From Shimia sagamensis (lineage in GTDB: Bacteria; Pseudomonadota; Alphaproteobacteria; Rhodobacterales; Rhodobacteraceae): 64,000 nucleotides of DNA. Positions 26,341 through 35,549 of this stretch are shown here, in pieces. How positions within the stretch are numbered: position 1 is the first letter of the stretch; the number at the start of each line of letters is the position of its first letter. The notes beneath the pieces are model-generated. The model searched no databases. It worked only from the letters and a program-made list of their open reading frames with translations, and was not told the origin of the DNA. The stretch is from assembly GCF_900182745.1 (NCBI RefSeq), contig NZ_FXTY01000001.1:124001-188000 (forward strand). Direction: 5' to 3'. A program made the position numbers and the translations under genes.

Positions 26341-27357
26341 GTGACTCAGAAAAACCGTTCCTTGACCCTTCGTGACGTTTCAGAAGCTTCGGGGGTGTCC
26401 GAGATGACGGTCAGCCGCGTGTTGCGCAATCGCGGGGACGTATCTGCGACCACACGTGACAAAGTGCTGATGGCCGCGAAAGAGCTTGGTTATGTGCCCA
26501 ACAAGATTGCGGGCGCCTTGGCCAGTCAGCGCGTCAATCTTGTGGCGGTGATTATTCCGTCCCTGTCCAACATGGTGTTCCCCGAAGTTCTGAGCGGCAT
26601 CAGTCAGGTTTTGGAAGACACCGAGCTGCAACCTGTTGTGGGCGTGACCGACTATCTCCCTGAAAAAGAAGAGAAAGTTTTATACGAAATGCTGTCTTGG
26701 CGACCGTCAGGTGTGATCATCGCCGGATTGGAGCACACCGAGGCCGCACGGACAATGCTGCAGGCCAGCGGCATTCCTGTGGTCGAGATCATGGACACCG
26801 ACGGTGACCCCGTAGACGCTATGGTTGGCATTTCACATCGTCGTGCGGGCCGCGAAATGGCGGCGGAAATCCTGAAAGCGGGCTACAGGAAAATTGCCTT
26901 TCTCGGCACCAAAATGCCCCTGGACCACCGCGCCCGCAAACGTTTTGAAGGCTTCACTGAAGTGCTCGCCAAATCCGGCGTTGAAGTGGTGGACCGTGAA
27001 TTCTATTCCGGTGGGTCTGCGTTGGCAAAGGGCCGCGAGATGACCGAAGCCGTGTTGGAGCGCAGCCCGGATGTAGATTTCATCTATTACAGCAACGACA
27101 TGATTGGCGCCGGCGGTCTGCTCTACCTATTGGAGAAAGGCATCGACGTGCCCGGCCAGATTGGCCTCGCCGGGTTTAATGGCGTGGAGCTGCTGCAAGG
27201 CCTGCCACGTCAGCTGGCAACAATGGACGCCTGCCGCCGCGAGATTGGCACAAAGGCGGCAGAGATTATTGCCGCCCGCGTGAACGACGTTGAGAAAGAC
27301 GGGCAAATCACGCTGGCACCAACCATCAGCTTTGGTGACACATTGCGCGATAGGTAA
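26341..27357 (+). CDS. LacI-family transcriptional regulator
   Basis: A 338-residue repressor-type protein. The N-terminal helix-turn-helix is LTLRDVSEASGVSEMTVSRVLRN (hinge ELGYVPNKIAGALAS), followed by a periplasmic-binding-protein-like sensor domain (VAVIIPSLSNMVFPEVLSGI; GLAGFNGVELLQGLPRQL). It resembles GntR/gluconate-type LacI members, but no sugar uptake or catabolic gene adjoins it, so the ligand is unknown. The start is GTG with GGGAAG 7 nt upstream. It is convergent with the decayed gene that follows. Confidence 0.9.
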   Translation: MTQKNRSLTLRDVSEASGVSEMTVSRVLRNRGDVSATTRDKVLMAAKELGYVPNKIAGALASQRVNLVAVIIPSLSNMVFPEVLSGISQVLEDTELQPVVGVTDYLPEKEEKVLYEMLSWRPSGVIIAGLEHTEAARTMLQASGIPVVEIMDTDGDPVDAMVGISHRRAGREMAAEILKAGYRKIAFLGTKMPLDHRARKRFEGFTEVLAKSGVEVVDREFYSGGSALAKGREMTEAVLERSPDVDFIYYSNDMIGAGGLLYLLEKGIDVPGQIGLAGFNGVELLQGLPRQLATMDACRREIGTKAAEIIAARVNDVEKDGQITLAPTISFGDTLRDR

Positions 27358-27363
27358 AGTGTT

Positions 27364-27998
27364 TTAGCCACCCAGTTTGGCGCGTGCCGCTTTCAGGGCC
27401 TTGCGGAGGTTTGGCCCGCGTCGCCGTGCGAGCACGGCCGAACAATAGCGCGCAATCAACCAAGGCCGCCCATCGACAAAAACGGTGTCGAGCATCTCTT
27501 TCTGATAGCGTCCGACATCACACCGCGCCCGCACCATGTCGTAAAATTTGCTCGCGGTCATATCGCCCGCGACACAACTCCCAATAACCGGTTTAAGCAG
27601 TCCAAGCATGATCCAAAGGGACGCAATCCGATGCCCCATATGGCGGCAGCTGTATTTGCGCACGTTGTCGCCTCGGAACAGCGCAGCGTGCATGGCATCA
27701 AGCCCCATGTGTGGATCATAAAATATTCACTGCCCCAGCTTCCGCGATCATGTCAGGGCCGTAGGCGTACCGACCGCCAAAGTCGCGGTATCAGGACCGG
27801 CCATACGCCATCATGCCCAACGTTGGCCAACCTCGGAAGGTGACAAAGTTGTCCCCCCCCCGGCTTACACTCTGCACTGTCCTCGTAAACCAGGCCAAGG
27901 TTTTCAACAGTCACAATCACGGTCTTGCCCTGCCTGATGAAGAGCGCGGAATACTCCCCACTGACCTCTTCAAAAAACCACGTTCTGCACCGACTTAT
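27364..27998 (-). pseudogene. Decayed gene (roseobacter family often labelled PAPS reductase-like; assignment tentative)
   Basis: An intact 114-codon reading frame (27364-27708) is only the 3' part. Upstream the minus strand still reads as protein but in different frames. From about 27983 it encodes TWFFEEVSGEYSALF and on to NLGLVYEDSAECK. A run of nine G (27851-27859 as C on the plus strand) shifts the frame by one, after which come NFVTFRGWPTLGMMAYGRS, an in-frame TGA (27791-27793, probably a former Trp codon), and YRDFGGRYAYGPDMIAEAG. A second shift near 27720 joins YDPHMGLDAMHAALFRG. The family, as I recall it, is longer, suggesting an internal deletion near the TGA. Function in the cell: probably none. 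Confidence 0.6.
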
Positions 27999-28061
27999 TC
28001 AGGTTGTTTTATCAATCCGCTTGGCTGGGCGCGCCAGCGGTGGTGTCCTCCTCCCGAAAGT

Positions 28062-29069
28062 TCAGCCCTCCCGAAAAAGGCTGGGAGCGCCCTCAATCAA
28101 CTGAGTACGCCATTGCTTAATCTGCCCGGTTTCCACCAGGAAATCACGCGACAGTTTCTCCACTGAGGCTTCCCCTTTGAGAGATTCAATCGCCACCTTG
28201 GCCTGAAACTCCGGATCGGTGACCGGGGCTTTATCTGTTTTTTTCTTTGGTGCAATCAGCGCGGCATCCGGGTCAATGTCGTGCTTCTGCATGACCTTAT
28301 GCATGAACGAGCCGCGACGCGGGCGGTTGTTCTCTTTCTCTTGCAAACGCGGTTTCATGCGACGCGCCCAGAAATGCACGGCTTTGGTTTCTTCGGTCAG
28401 CCAGTCCTTTTCAATGTCAAACCGGCTCCTGATCATCTTGTTGCGGTCTTTGAACGACACCGGATAAAACGCCGTCTCAGGCTCCGCGTATTTGATTTCG
28501 CCGGATTGTTGCAGAAAATAGGTCACCGCCGCCGGTCCGGTGAACCCCCAGTTCTGCTCGGTCATATGCACCGGACGACCAGCGTCTTTCTCCGCCTGAA
28601 GCTCTTTTTGCTGCCACGGCTTCAACCATGGCCCAATGGCATACTCGTCTTCAAAGAATTCCAGCATGGCATTCAAAGCCTTAGAGGTCTTTGGCAAGCC
28701 AAGCACCGCGTTACATACCAGCCCGTCTTTCTCCCAGCCAAACACCGATTTGCGGGTGTAGTTGAATGGGCGGTAGCAATAGACGTCCGCATCCACCCAA
28801 ATTTTGTCGGTTTTCTTGAGCAAATTCAGGCGCCACAAATCGGCGTGAATGGCCGGGCTGCCCGTGCGGGCGTGGCGATGCATCGGCTCGCCAGGGAAAA
28901 TCTCCGCCGCATCCCCCGCATGCACCCCTTCCGGCACGTTGCTGATCTCATCGTAGCTATAAAGCGTGGTGTGATGGCCCGCATCCGCAAAGGACTTCAG
29001 ACAGAGCTGCTCCAACCAAGAAAGCTGCCCGCCAATCCACAAGGACGCGATTTCGGGAAGTTTGGCCAT
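28062..29069 (-). CDS. DXD-type glycosyltransferase with C-terminal IS3 OrfA-like helix-turn-helix
   Basis: A 335-residue protein. Residues 1-~265 look like a glycosyltransferase of the DXD sugar-binding class (capsular/LPS type): IASLWIGGQLSWLEQL, ADLWRLNLLKKTDKIWVDADV (DAD at 93-95), and a late VHFWARRMKP. After a lysine-rich linker, residues ~285-335 read like the N-terminal helix-turn-helix of IS3-family transposase OrfA (EFQAKVAIESLKGEAS, then GQIKQWRTQLIEGAPSLF). The domain ends at the stop with no transposase remainder downstream. A GAGGT site precedes the ATG. The transferase role is likely; the tail's role is unknown. Confidence 0.8.
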   Translation of the reverse strand: MAKLPEIASLWIGGQLSWLEQLCLKSFADAGHHTTLYSYDEISNVPEGVHAGDAAEIFPGEPMHRHARTGSPAIHADLWRLNLLKKTDKIWVDADVYCYRPFNYTRKSVFGWEKDGLVCNAVLGLPKTSKALNAMLEFFEDEYAIGPWLKPWQQKELQAEKDAGRPVHMTEQNWGFTGPAAVTYFLQQSGEIKYAEPETAFYPVSFKDRNKMIRSRFDIEKDWLTEETKAVHFWARRMKPRLQEKENNRPRRGSFMHKVMQKHDIDPDAALIAPKKKTDKAPVTDPEFQAKVAIESLKGEASVEKLSRDFLVETGQIKQWRTQLIEGAPSLFREG

Positions 29070-29153
29070 TTTACCTCAACCTTTGTTCTTACTTTGGAAA
29101 CAGTTTACGCGGAAACCACTGTGCTGTCTTCGGAAATTCCACGACAATTTGTG

Positions 29154-31418
29154 TTAGTGCGCCGTGTCTTGCTTCTCGACCGTGAAGAAGAAATCGTCTG
29201 GCAAATCACGTTCAACCACCCAATCCGGGATCACTTCTGGACCAGCCAGAAAAACGTTGGCACCAAAATGCGGGTGCAGACGCGCCAGCCGTTCCTGACG
29301 CGCACTGGTCAGGTCCTCATAGAACTTGCTGTAGTTGGAAGTTTCCTTAAGCGCATCGATTTTATCGCGGTGACGATCCACGGAAAAGGCATGGGCTTCA
29401 GCAATTTCCGGGTCTGACAAAAACCTGTCCATTTCGGCCTGCATGGCGGGGATCATGCGCTGGATAGAGGTTTCTTCTTCGGTGTTGTTGTTCATCCGGA
29501 ACCAATAAGCCATGCCCTGATCGCGATCGACGTGGTTCACACGACCGCGGTCCCGCTTCACCAAAAAGCTCTCTGCTGAGCGCACCGCATAATGGTTGAG
29601 CTGCACCAGATCGTAACCAATGGTGTCCGTAGTCGAGCGCCACGCATTGCGAAACATGTCCTTGGGCAGGTTCCGCCCGGAACCATTGACCCAATTGATA
29701 TGGGTCCAAAGCTGTGGATTGAGGCCTTTGGGACGGTGCACGCCGAGCTTCTTGAACAAGCCAATGTTGCGATAGAGCGTCTTGAAGCCCCAAGCTTGGT
29801 GCGGTTTGCGGGTCATTTCCCGTGCACATCGGGTGAACTGCGCCATCAGCGGTGCGTCCGCGTATTCATGCACATCCGAATTGCCAAACAGTCGCCAGGT
29901 ACAAGAGATCAGGTTGGCGTCGCCCACCGCGTCAAACAACGCAGGTAGCGTGCCATCTCCCACTTTCACGTTGATAAATTCATCCACATCCATCGAAATC
30001 ACCCAGTCGGCCTTCTGGATAATCTCTTCTTTCTCACCGGCCTGAAGCGCGGCGTGCTGCGGCTTCAGATTGGTGCCTTTGAACGGATTGTCGCGGTGTT
30101 GAACAAAGCCTTTTTCCTGTAACAGATCAAGGAATGTGTCTGTTCCGTCGTTGCAGTCATTTGTGTAGACCAGCACATCCTTCACCCCAATGGCGCGGTG
30201 ATACGCCAGCCATTCCAGAATAAACGGACCTTCGTTTTTCATGCAGGTGATGATGGCCACATCATTGTCGGCTGAGTTCACCTTTGGCGCCGAAATCTCC
30301 GGCATCCGGATCGGTTTGTGGTCAAACTTCTTCTTGGAGAGCTTGATCAGGTCGGTCTCTTCGATAAGCGACGTTTTGGGCACAATTTGCCCAGCTGAGT
30401 CAGTTGGATGGCGCAACCCCATGCAACGGTAGAACTTCACCCACTCATCCGTCTGCGGACGCGCTGCCACCACTCGGATTAGGCGCCACACCACGTTGGG
30501 CCCGGTTTTCTGCGGCGCCACCACCCAGCGGCGGCGCATTTTGGTGGCATCAAACTGCACGCAGATATGGTCGCCATGGCTGACCTCATCGTCATTGCGC
30601 ACCCGCCACGGATAACAATGCTGGCCAACCAGCGTCACAACGCCAGAGGACGACTTCACCGCCATGTCAAAAATTGTGCGGCCTTTGGTGGCTTTGCCTT
30701 TGGTCTGCGTGACCAGATCGGAGATATCGAGCAAAGCCACAGCGCGCGCAGTGTTGAGCCAGCGGTAGCGGATCATCTCGATTAGTTGCAATTCCGCCAG
30801 CGGTGAGTCCCACGGTGACGGCTCCGGGATCTCCATCCGGTCTTTGCCCGGCGCATCCGGGGCATTGTAAGGATGCGCTTCGGCAGGTAAATCCGGCGCG
30901 CCCAAAGGCGCGTCAACACGCAACACCATGACCTGCTTCAGGCCTTTTATTGACGCAACCCCGGCTTCAAGATCCGCCAAATAAGCCGCGTTTGTCCCCG
31001 GTTTGGCCCGATCCAGGATCACGGCCCCTTGCAGGTTGTGGGCCTGCGCGTGGTAAGCCAACCAATCCAGGGTGGATTGCACTGTCTCACCATTGCGCAC
31101 CGCCAACATCACGTTGAGCGTCGCAAACACATCCAGTTCTTGCGGCTGCACAGGAAGAGAGAGCTCCGCACCATCAACCAGAATGGCAGGCGCATCGTCA
31201 GAATGGGACAGCTTCAGAATGAGCCCATTGCCCACACTCCGGCGATCGAGGATTTTAGTGTTACCACCAGCATTGACCTCGTCTTTGCCAAGACCCGTCT
31301 TGAAAAATGCGAGGCTCTCAAGGGTATCAGACGCGTCTAATTCTATACAAGTCAACACGGTGCCACCCGGCACATCTGTTGGTGTCAGTTCACGATAGTG
31401 AAACGCCGCTTTGCCCAT
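29154..31418 (-). CDS. Large GT2_4-type glycosyltransferase with duplicated domain
   Basis: A 754-residue protein. The C-terminal part (~385-700) is a glycosyltransferase family 2 domain of the PF13704 type: ITCMKNEGPFILEWLAYHR, VLVYTNDCNDGTD, and a DxD-like WVISMDVDEFINV near residue 477. Residues ~100-140 (VMLAVRNGETVQSTLDWLAYH, then GAVILDR) look like a second, degenerate copy lacking the acidic motif. It probably transfers a sugar to a surface polysaccharide. It lies between two related glycosyltransferase genes on the same strand (42 nt and 84 nt apart), likely one operon. Confidence 0.8.
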   Translation of the reverse strand: MGKAAFHYRELTPTDVPGGTVLTCIELDASDTLESLAFFKTGLGKDEVNAGGNTKILDRRSVGNGLILKLSHSDDAPAILVDGAELSLPVQPQELDVFATLNVMLAVRNGETVQSTLDWLAYHAQAHNLQGAVILDRAKPGTNAAYLADLEAGVASIKGLKQVMVLRVDAPLGAPDLPAEAHPYNAPDAPGKDRMEIPEPSPWDSPLAELQLIEMIRYRWLNTARAVALLDISDLVTQTKGKATKGRTIFDMAVKSSSGVVTLVGQHCYPWRVRNDDEVSHGDHICVQFDATKMRRRWVVAPQKTGPNVVWRLIRVVAARPQTDEWVKFYRCMGLRHPTDSAGQIVPKTSLIEETDLIKLSKKKFDHKPIRMPEISAPKVNSADNDVAIITCMKNEGPFILEWLAYHRAIGVKDVLVYTNDCNDGTDTFLDLLQEKGFVQHRDNPFKGTNLKPQHAALQAGEKEEIIQKADWVISMDVDEFINVKVGDGTLPALFDAVGDANLISCTWRLFGNSDVHEYADAPLMAQFTRCAREMTRKPHQAWGFKTLYRNIGLFKKLGVHRPKGLNPQLWTHINWVNGSGRNLPKDMFRNAWRSTTDTIGYDLVQLNHYAVRSAESFLVKRDRGRVNHVDRDQGMAYWFRMNNNTEEETSIQRMIPAMQAEMDRFLSDPEIAEAHAFSVDRHRDKIDALKETSNYSKFYEDLTSARQERLARLHPHFGANVFLAGPEVIPDWVVERDLPDDFFFTVEKQDTAH

Positions 31419-31459
31419 ACTCTGGCCCTTGTATTACACTGCCTGCCCGCACGTTTGTG

Positions 31460-32551
31460 TCAGGAATTCTTATAGTTGGCCTGATGATACCACTTAACCA
31501 ACAGACGCTGCAAATCGCGAGATGGCACCTGACTGCTTCCAGCGCATAAGATTTGCGACATCAGCTCCTGCACCTCGGGTTGCTGAATTAGGTCGTCAAA
31601 TCGACCACGGTGCCACTGAACGCCTTTGGCATGAGCCTCCGCGATCCCATCCAGCGCCAAAAGGTCTTGCAAAACCACATCGGTTCCCGCGCGCATCGCA
31701 TCGATGGAGGTATTGTTTTCGGTGTTGAAATTACGTTCCACCCAATAGGCCAAATCAACTTTTTTGGTGGCCCGATTGGGCAATCCGCGATCCCGTTTCA
31801 CGGCAAACGCCGCCGCCGAGCGCACGGCGTAATGGTTCAACTCCACAAGGTCACGCGCAACACCAACATCATAGAGCGACAACCGTTGCGGGTTTTGCGC
31901 CAGGAACGGACGCATAGGTTTGCCCGCGCCGTCCACAATGTTGGGCAACCCTGCCTTTTCGGGGTCTTTCTGTTTAGGGCGATGCACCCCCAATTGATTA
32001 AACGGCCCTTTGGCGCGGAACAGAGTTTTGAACAAACTGGCTGCCACTGGATATTGAGCGGACGCCGGAATACACCGCGTGAATTGCTCGGTCACTGGCA
32101 CATCGTCGATGGCCACGTGATCGTTGTTACCAAAAAGCCGCCAAGGCAGAAGGATAGCGTCGGTCTCAGAGGGAACGCTGGCAATCAAATCCGTAAGCTG
32201 ATGACCCGACACGTGAATGTTCACAAATTCATCCACGTCCGTGACCATGATCCAATCGGCCGCTTTACGCAGCGGGTGTTTCCACGCCTGACGCAGCGCC
32301 TGCCATTGAATGCTTTTATCCGGATCGGGCACATGCGGCACATGCACCACCTCGCCGGCCTCCGCCAACAACTCCAGCATCTGATCGGTACCATCATCAC
32401 AATCATTGGAGTAAATCAGAAAATCCGTCACCCCGGCAGCGCGGTGATGGGCAATCCATTCCAACAGGTAAGGCGCTTCATTTCGCACCGATGTAACGCT
32501 GAGTATGCGCAAGGAACTGGCCTCAAAGTTTGTTTGAACTGTACATACCAC
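31460..32551 (-). CDS. GT2_4-type glycosyltransferase
   Basis: A 363-residue family-2-like glycosyltransferase (PF13704 type) close to the C-terminal half of its neighbour: LSVTSVRNEAPYLLEWIAHH, FLIYSNDCDDGTDQML and WIMVTDVDEFVNIHV, where DVDE is the probable metal/nucleotide-sugar site. Later blocks (LGVHRPKQKDP, LVELNHYAVRSAAAFAVKRD) also recur in the 754-residue protein. The acceptor and sugar are unknown. It is the first gene of the minus-strand cluster. Confidence 0.85.
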   Translation of the reverse strand: MVCTVQTNFEASSLRILSVTSVRNEAPYLLEWIAHHRAAGVTDFLIYSNDCDDGTDQMLELLAEAGEVVHVPHVPDPDKSIQWQALRQAWKHPLRKAADWIMVTDVDEFVNIHVSGHQLTDLIASVPSETDAILLPWRLFGNNDHVAIDDVPVTEQFTRCIPASAQYPVAASLFKTLFRAKGPFNQLGVHRPKQKDPEKAGLPNIVDGAGKPMRPFLAQNPQRLSLYDVGVARDLVELNHYAVRSAAAFAVKRDRGLPNRATKKVDLAYWVERNFNTENNTSIDAMRAGTDVVLQDLLALDGIAEAHAKGVQWHRGRFDDLIQQPEVQELMSQILCAGSSQVPSRDLQRLLVKWYHQANYKNS

Positions 32552-32711
32552 AGCGAGCAGGCGCCGCTAAACCGCTCTAAAGAAAAACATCTTAAGCTGA
32601 GTCCTGCCGGAAACACCTGACAGATCACGGGCTTATGTCTTGTCCCTGAGATGAAGCCGGTGAAGAATGACTGTTAGCCCCCATCGATCTCAGGCCGCCA
32701 AAGAGGACGCC

Positions 32712-34373
32712 ATGCCATTCTTCAAACGCAACGGACACTCGATGCCAACCGCCCTTCTCCAGAATGCGGCGGCCATGCGACGCGGCGATGTGGATCGCCG
32801 GGAATTCTTGGCTCTGGCCACCGCGTTTGGCGCAACCGGCGCAACCGCCTACGGGATGCTTGGACTGCCGACACCGGCAGCGGCGCAACCGGTGCCCAAA
32901 CAAGGTGGCACGGTGCGCATTCAACAAGAGGTGCGTGCGCTCAAAGATCCACGTCTGTTTGATTGGCCGCAGATCGCCAACTTCACCCGCGGGTGGTTGG
33001 AAACCCTCGTCACCTACGAAACCGACGGCACTTTTAAGCCTGCATTGCTTGAAAGTTGGGATATCTCTGACGACGCCAAAACCTACACGCTGCATGTGCG
33101 CCATGGCGTGACTTGGAACGATGGCACGGCGTTCACAGCAGAGGACGTGGCGCGCAATATTCGGGGTTGGTGTGACAGGGATGTCGCGGGCAACTCTATG
33201 GCAGGGCGTTTTGCAACACTGATCGATGCAGACACCAATCAGGTTTTGGCAGGTGCCATCGAGGTGGTCGATGCCCACACGGTTCGGCTAAACCTGCCAA
33301 AACCCGATATTTCCCTGATCCCCGGCATGGCAGATTACCCTGCAGCCATCGTACCGGAAGGCTTTGACGCGGCGGCAATGTTGGAAAACCCCGTGGGAAC
33401 AGGCCCTTACCTGCCGGAATCTCTGGTTCCGGGTGAGCGCGGCATCCTTGTGCGCAACACGGCTCACACATGGTGGAACGCCGACAATGGGGCCTGGATG
33501 GACCGGATCGAGTTCCTTGATTTCGGCACTGACCCTGCTGCCTGGGCGCACGCTGCGCGGGATGGGGCGATTGATATGACCTATTCAGTGGATGGTGAAT
33601 ACGCAGACCTGATCGCGAATTTCAACGGCTGGACCAAGCACGATGTGATTTCCATGGCAACCGTGGTTGTGCGCCCCAATCAAGAGGCTGAAGTGGGCGG
33701 GATCAAACCCTACGCGGACGTGCGGGTGCGCCAGGCGATCATGAAAGCCGTGGACAATGCCATATTGTTAGAACTTGGCAACAACGGGCGTGGCGCGGTG
33801 GCTCAAAATCACCACATTGGTCCAGCTCACCCAGAATACACCAATATCGGCATGCCAGATCATGACCCCTCTGGTGCCTTTGATTTGCTAAAAGAGGTGG
33901 GTGCGGAGGCGTTTGAAATGGAACTGCACACCATCGACGACGCTTGGCGCAAAAACACCACCGACGCGGTTGTGGCACAATTGCGCGATGCAGGCTTCAG
34001 AGCCAAGACACGTGTTGTGCCGGGCAACACCTATTGGGAGAATTGGAACACATTCCCATTCAGCGCGACAGACTGGAACCATCGCCCTCTTGGGGTGCAG
34101 ATCTGGGCACTGGCCTACCGCAGCGGTGAAGCCTGGAACGAGTTTGGCTATGCCAACCCGGAATTTGACGCGATCTTAGATGACGCGTTGGGTACGTTGG
34201 ATATCGAGAAGCGCCGTGCCTTGGTCGCGCGTGGCGAGAAGATCCTGCAAGACGATGCCGTCACTATTCAGCCCTACTGGCGCGCCCTGGCCAACCACAC
34301 CGCAGACGGGTTGGCAGGCGGGGCGCATCACATCTCGTTTGAGATCCGCCCCGCAGAGTTGCATTGGACCTGA
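32712..34373 (+). CDS. Tat-exported family 5 (oligopeptide/nickel-type) ABC substrate-binding protein
   Basis: A 553-residue solute-binding protein. The twin-arginine signal is [17 protein letters not shown], ending AAAQ. The mature protein opens [21 protein letters not shown] and contains YEVTWNDG-like [19 protein letters not shown] and a late [16 protein letters not shown], all family 5 landmarks. It binds peptides, opines or nickel in this family; the ligand is unknown. No permease or ATPase genes adjoin it, so it is an orphan in this window. The ATG at 32712 has AGAGGA upstream; 32667 is an alternative. It is convergent with znuA, 4 nt apart. Confidence 0.88.
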   Translation: MPFFKRNGHSMPTALLQNAAAMRRGDVDRREFLALATAFGATGATAYGMLGLPTPAAAQPVPKQGGTVRIQQEVRALKDPRLFDWPQIANFTRGWLETLVTYETDGTFKPALLESWDISDDAKTYTLHVRHGVTWNDGTAFTAEDVARNIRGWCDRDVAGNSMAGRFATLIDADTNQVLAGAIEVVDAHTVRLNLPKPDISLIPGMADYPAAIVPEGFDAAAMLENPVGTGPYLPESLVPGERGILVRNTAHTWWNADNGAWMDRIEFLDFGTDPAAWAHAARDGAIDMTYSVDGEYADLIANFNGWTKHDVISMATVVVRPNQEAEVGGIKPYADVRVRQAIMKAVDNAILLELGNNGRGAVAQNHHIGPAHPEYTNIGMPDHDPSGAFDLLKEVGAEAFEMELHTIDDAWRKNTTDAVVAQLRDAGFRAKTRVVPGNTYWENWNTFPFSATDWNHRPLGVQIWALAYRSGEAWNEFGYANPEFDAILDDALGTLDIEKRRALVARGEKILQDDAVTIQPYWRALANHTADGLAGGAHHISFEIRPAELHWT

Positions 34374-34377
34374 TGTC

Positions 34378-35463
34378 TTAGTGCGACAGGCAGGCCTCAA
34401 ACTGGTTTGCCAGTGTTTGAATCAGATCAGGGTAGTTTGGTGCGTTTTGTTTCGCGCCAGTTGGGTCCAGTTCCTCAGAATGCAGGTCCAAACCATCGCT
34501 GATTGCAGCAACGATGTCGTGGTTGAACTGTGGCTCGGTAAAGACGCAAGTGATGTTATTTTCCTTTAGAGCGACCTGAATGGCTTTCAAACGCGCAGCA
34601 CTTGGGGAGGCACCATCACCGTTGAGAAACGCTCCAGACGCGGCCAGGTCAAACCGGGTCTCAAAGTACTGATACGCATCGTGAAACACCACAAACCCCC
34701 TGCCACTCAAAGGAGTAAGTTGTTCAGAAATGGACATGGTCAACGCGGCCAATTCGGCATCCAGGTCTGCCGCATTGGCGCGGTAGGCGGCGGCGTTGTC
34801 CGGGTCAAGTTCTGACAGTTTCAGAGCAATGGCATTGGCCCAGAACCGTGCATTTTCTGGGTCCAACCAAGCATGCGGGTCTACGCCCTCGTGGCTATGC
34901 CCGTCGTGGGAAGCATGTGTGTCGTGTTCGTCATGGTGCTCGTCTTCTGCCGCGTGCCCTTCATGATCATCTTCATTCTCGGCATGGGCCTCGTGTTCGC
35001 CATGCTCTTCGTGATCATCGTGGTCATCGTGCTTGTCATGATCGTCGTGGTGATCCTCATCATGTCCCCCATGATCATGGGCGTCTTCACCACCCAAGGA
35101 CATCTCGATGAAAGTCTCACTCTCGCGGAACTCCAGCTCGCGGGTGCCATTCAGATGCAGAAGCTCCAGCGCCTGGGCCTTGCCAGCCAGCGACTCAATT
35201 GAATCCTCCAGCGTCGGTGTCAGTTCGGCGCCGACCCAGATCACCAAATCGGCGTTTTGCAACGCGCGAGCTTCTGAGGGGCGCATGGCGTAATCATGCG
35301 GGGAGACATTGGCTGGCAAAAGCTGTTTTGACGTGCCCACGCCTTCCATCACCTTAGCCACAAGCGCTTGAATCGGCGCGATATCTGTCACGACCTTTGG
35401 CACGTCTGCCTGTGCGGAAAGTGCTACAAAAGAAGCCGCGATGGCCGTACTGATGATTCGCAT
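34378..35463 (-). CDS. znuA: Zinc ABC transporter substrate-binding protein ZnuA
   Basis: A 361-residue periplasmic zinc-binding protein with a signal peptide (about residues 1-19). Metal ligands lie in PANVSPHDYAMRPS, GVDPHAWLDPENA, RGFVVFHDAYQYFE and a late acidic region (HSEELDPTG). A very long His/Asp/Glu-rich loop (approximately residues 115-205) separates the lobes, typical of ZnuA and thought to collect zinc. It is divergently transcribed from zur-znuCB across a shared Zur-like palindrome. Confidence 0.95.
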   Translation of the reverse strand: MRIISTAIAASFVALSAQADVPKVVTDIAPIQALVAKVMEGVGTSKQLLPANVSPHDYAMRPSEARALQNADLVIWVGAELTPTLEDSIESLAGKAQALELLHLNGTRELEFRESETFIEMSLGGEDAHDHGGHDEDHHDDHDKHDDHDDHEEHGEHEAHAENEDDHEGHAAEDEHHDEHDTHASHDGHSHEGVDPHAWLDPENARFWANAIALKLSELDPDNAAAYRANAADLDAELAALTMSISEQLTPLSGRGFVVFHDAYQYFETRFDLAASGAFLNGDGASPSAARLKAIQVALKENNITCVFTEPQFNHDIVAAISDGLDLHSEELDPTGAKQNAPNYPDLIQTLANQFEACLSH

Positions 35464-35504
35464 GAGGGAAGCCTCTGATTTGAAGATTTGTGCTGGCTCT
35501 AGTC

Positions 35505-35527
35505 GAAATGTTATACTATATCAAGTC
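35505..35527. promoter_or_regulatory. Candidate Zur operator between znuA and zur
   Basis: An imperfect palindrome centred on 35516, GTTATA-C-TATATC (35510-35522), extends to a 23-bp site with 8 of 11 matching pairs. It resembles the alphaproteobacterial Zur box (GTTATANTATAAC). It lies 42 nt from the znuA start and 23 nt from zur, so it could repress both. Confidence 0.75.
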
Positions 35528-35549
35528 ATCCTTTGAACGGAGAGGCGTC

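Noticed and set aside
28062-28217. An intact IS3 insertion sequence
   Set aside because: Only an OrfA-like 50-residue stretch in frame with the glycosyltransferase is seen; no OrfB, no terminal inverted repeats and no target duplication.
28281-29417. 378-codon plus-strand frame
   Set aside because: Antisense of the DXD glycosyltransferase and its neighbour; no family motif.
31610-32620. 336-codon plus-strand frame
   Set aside because: Antisense of the GT2_4 glycosyltransferase.
34870-35110. Apparent tandem repeat or satellite DNA
   Set aside because: It is the His/Asp/Glu-coding loop of znuA; the repeats follow codons, not a fixed DNA unit.
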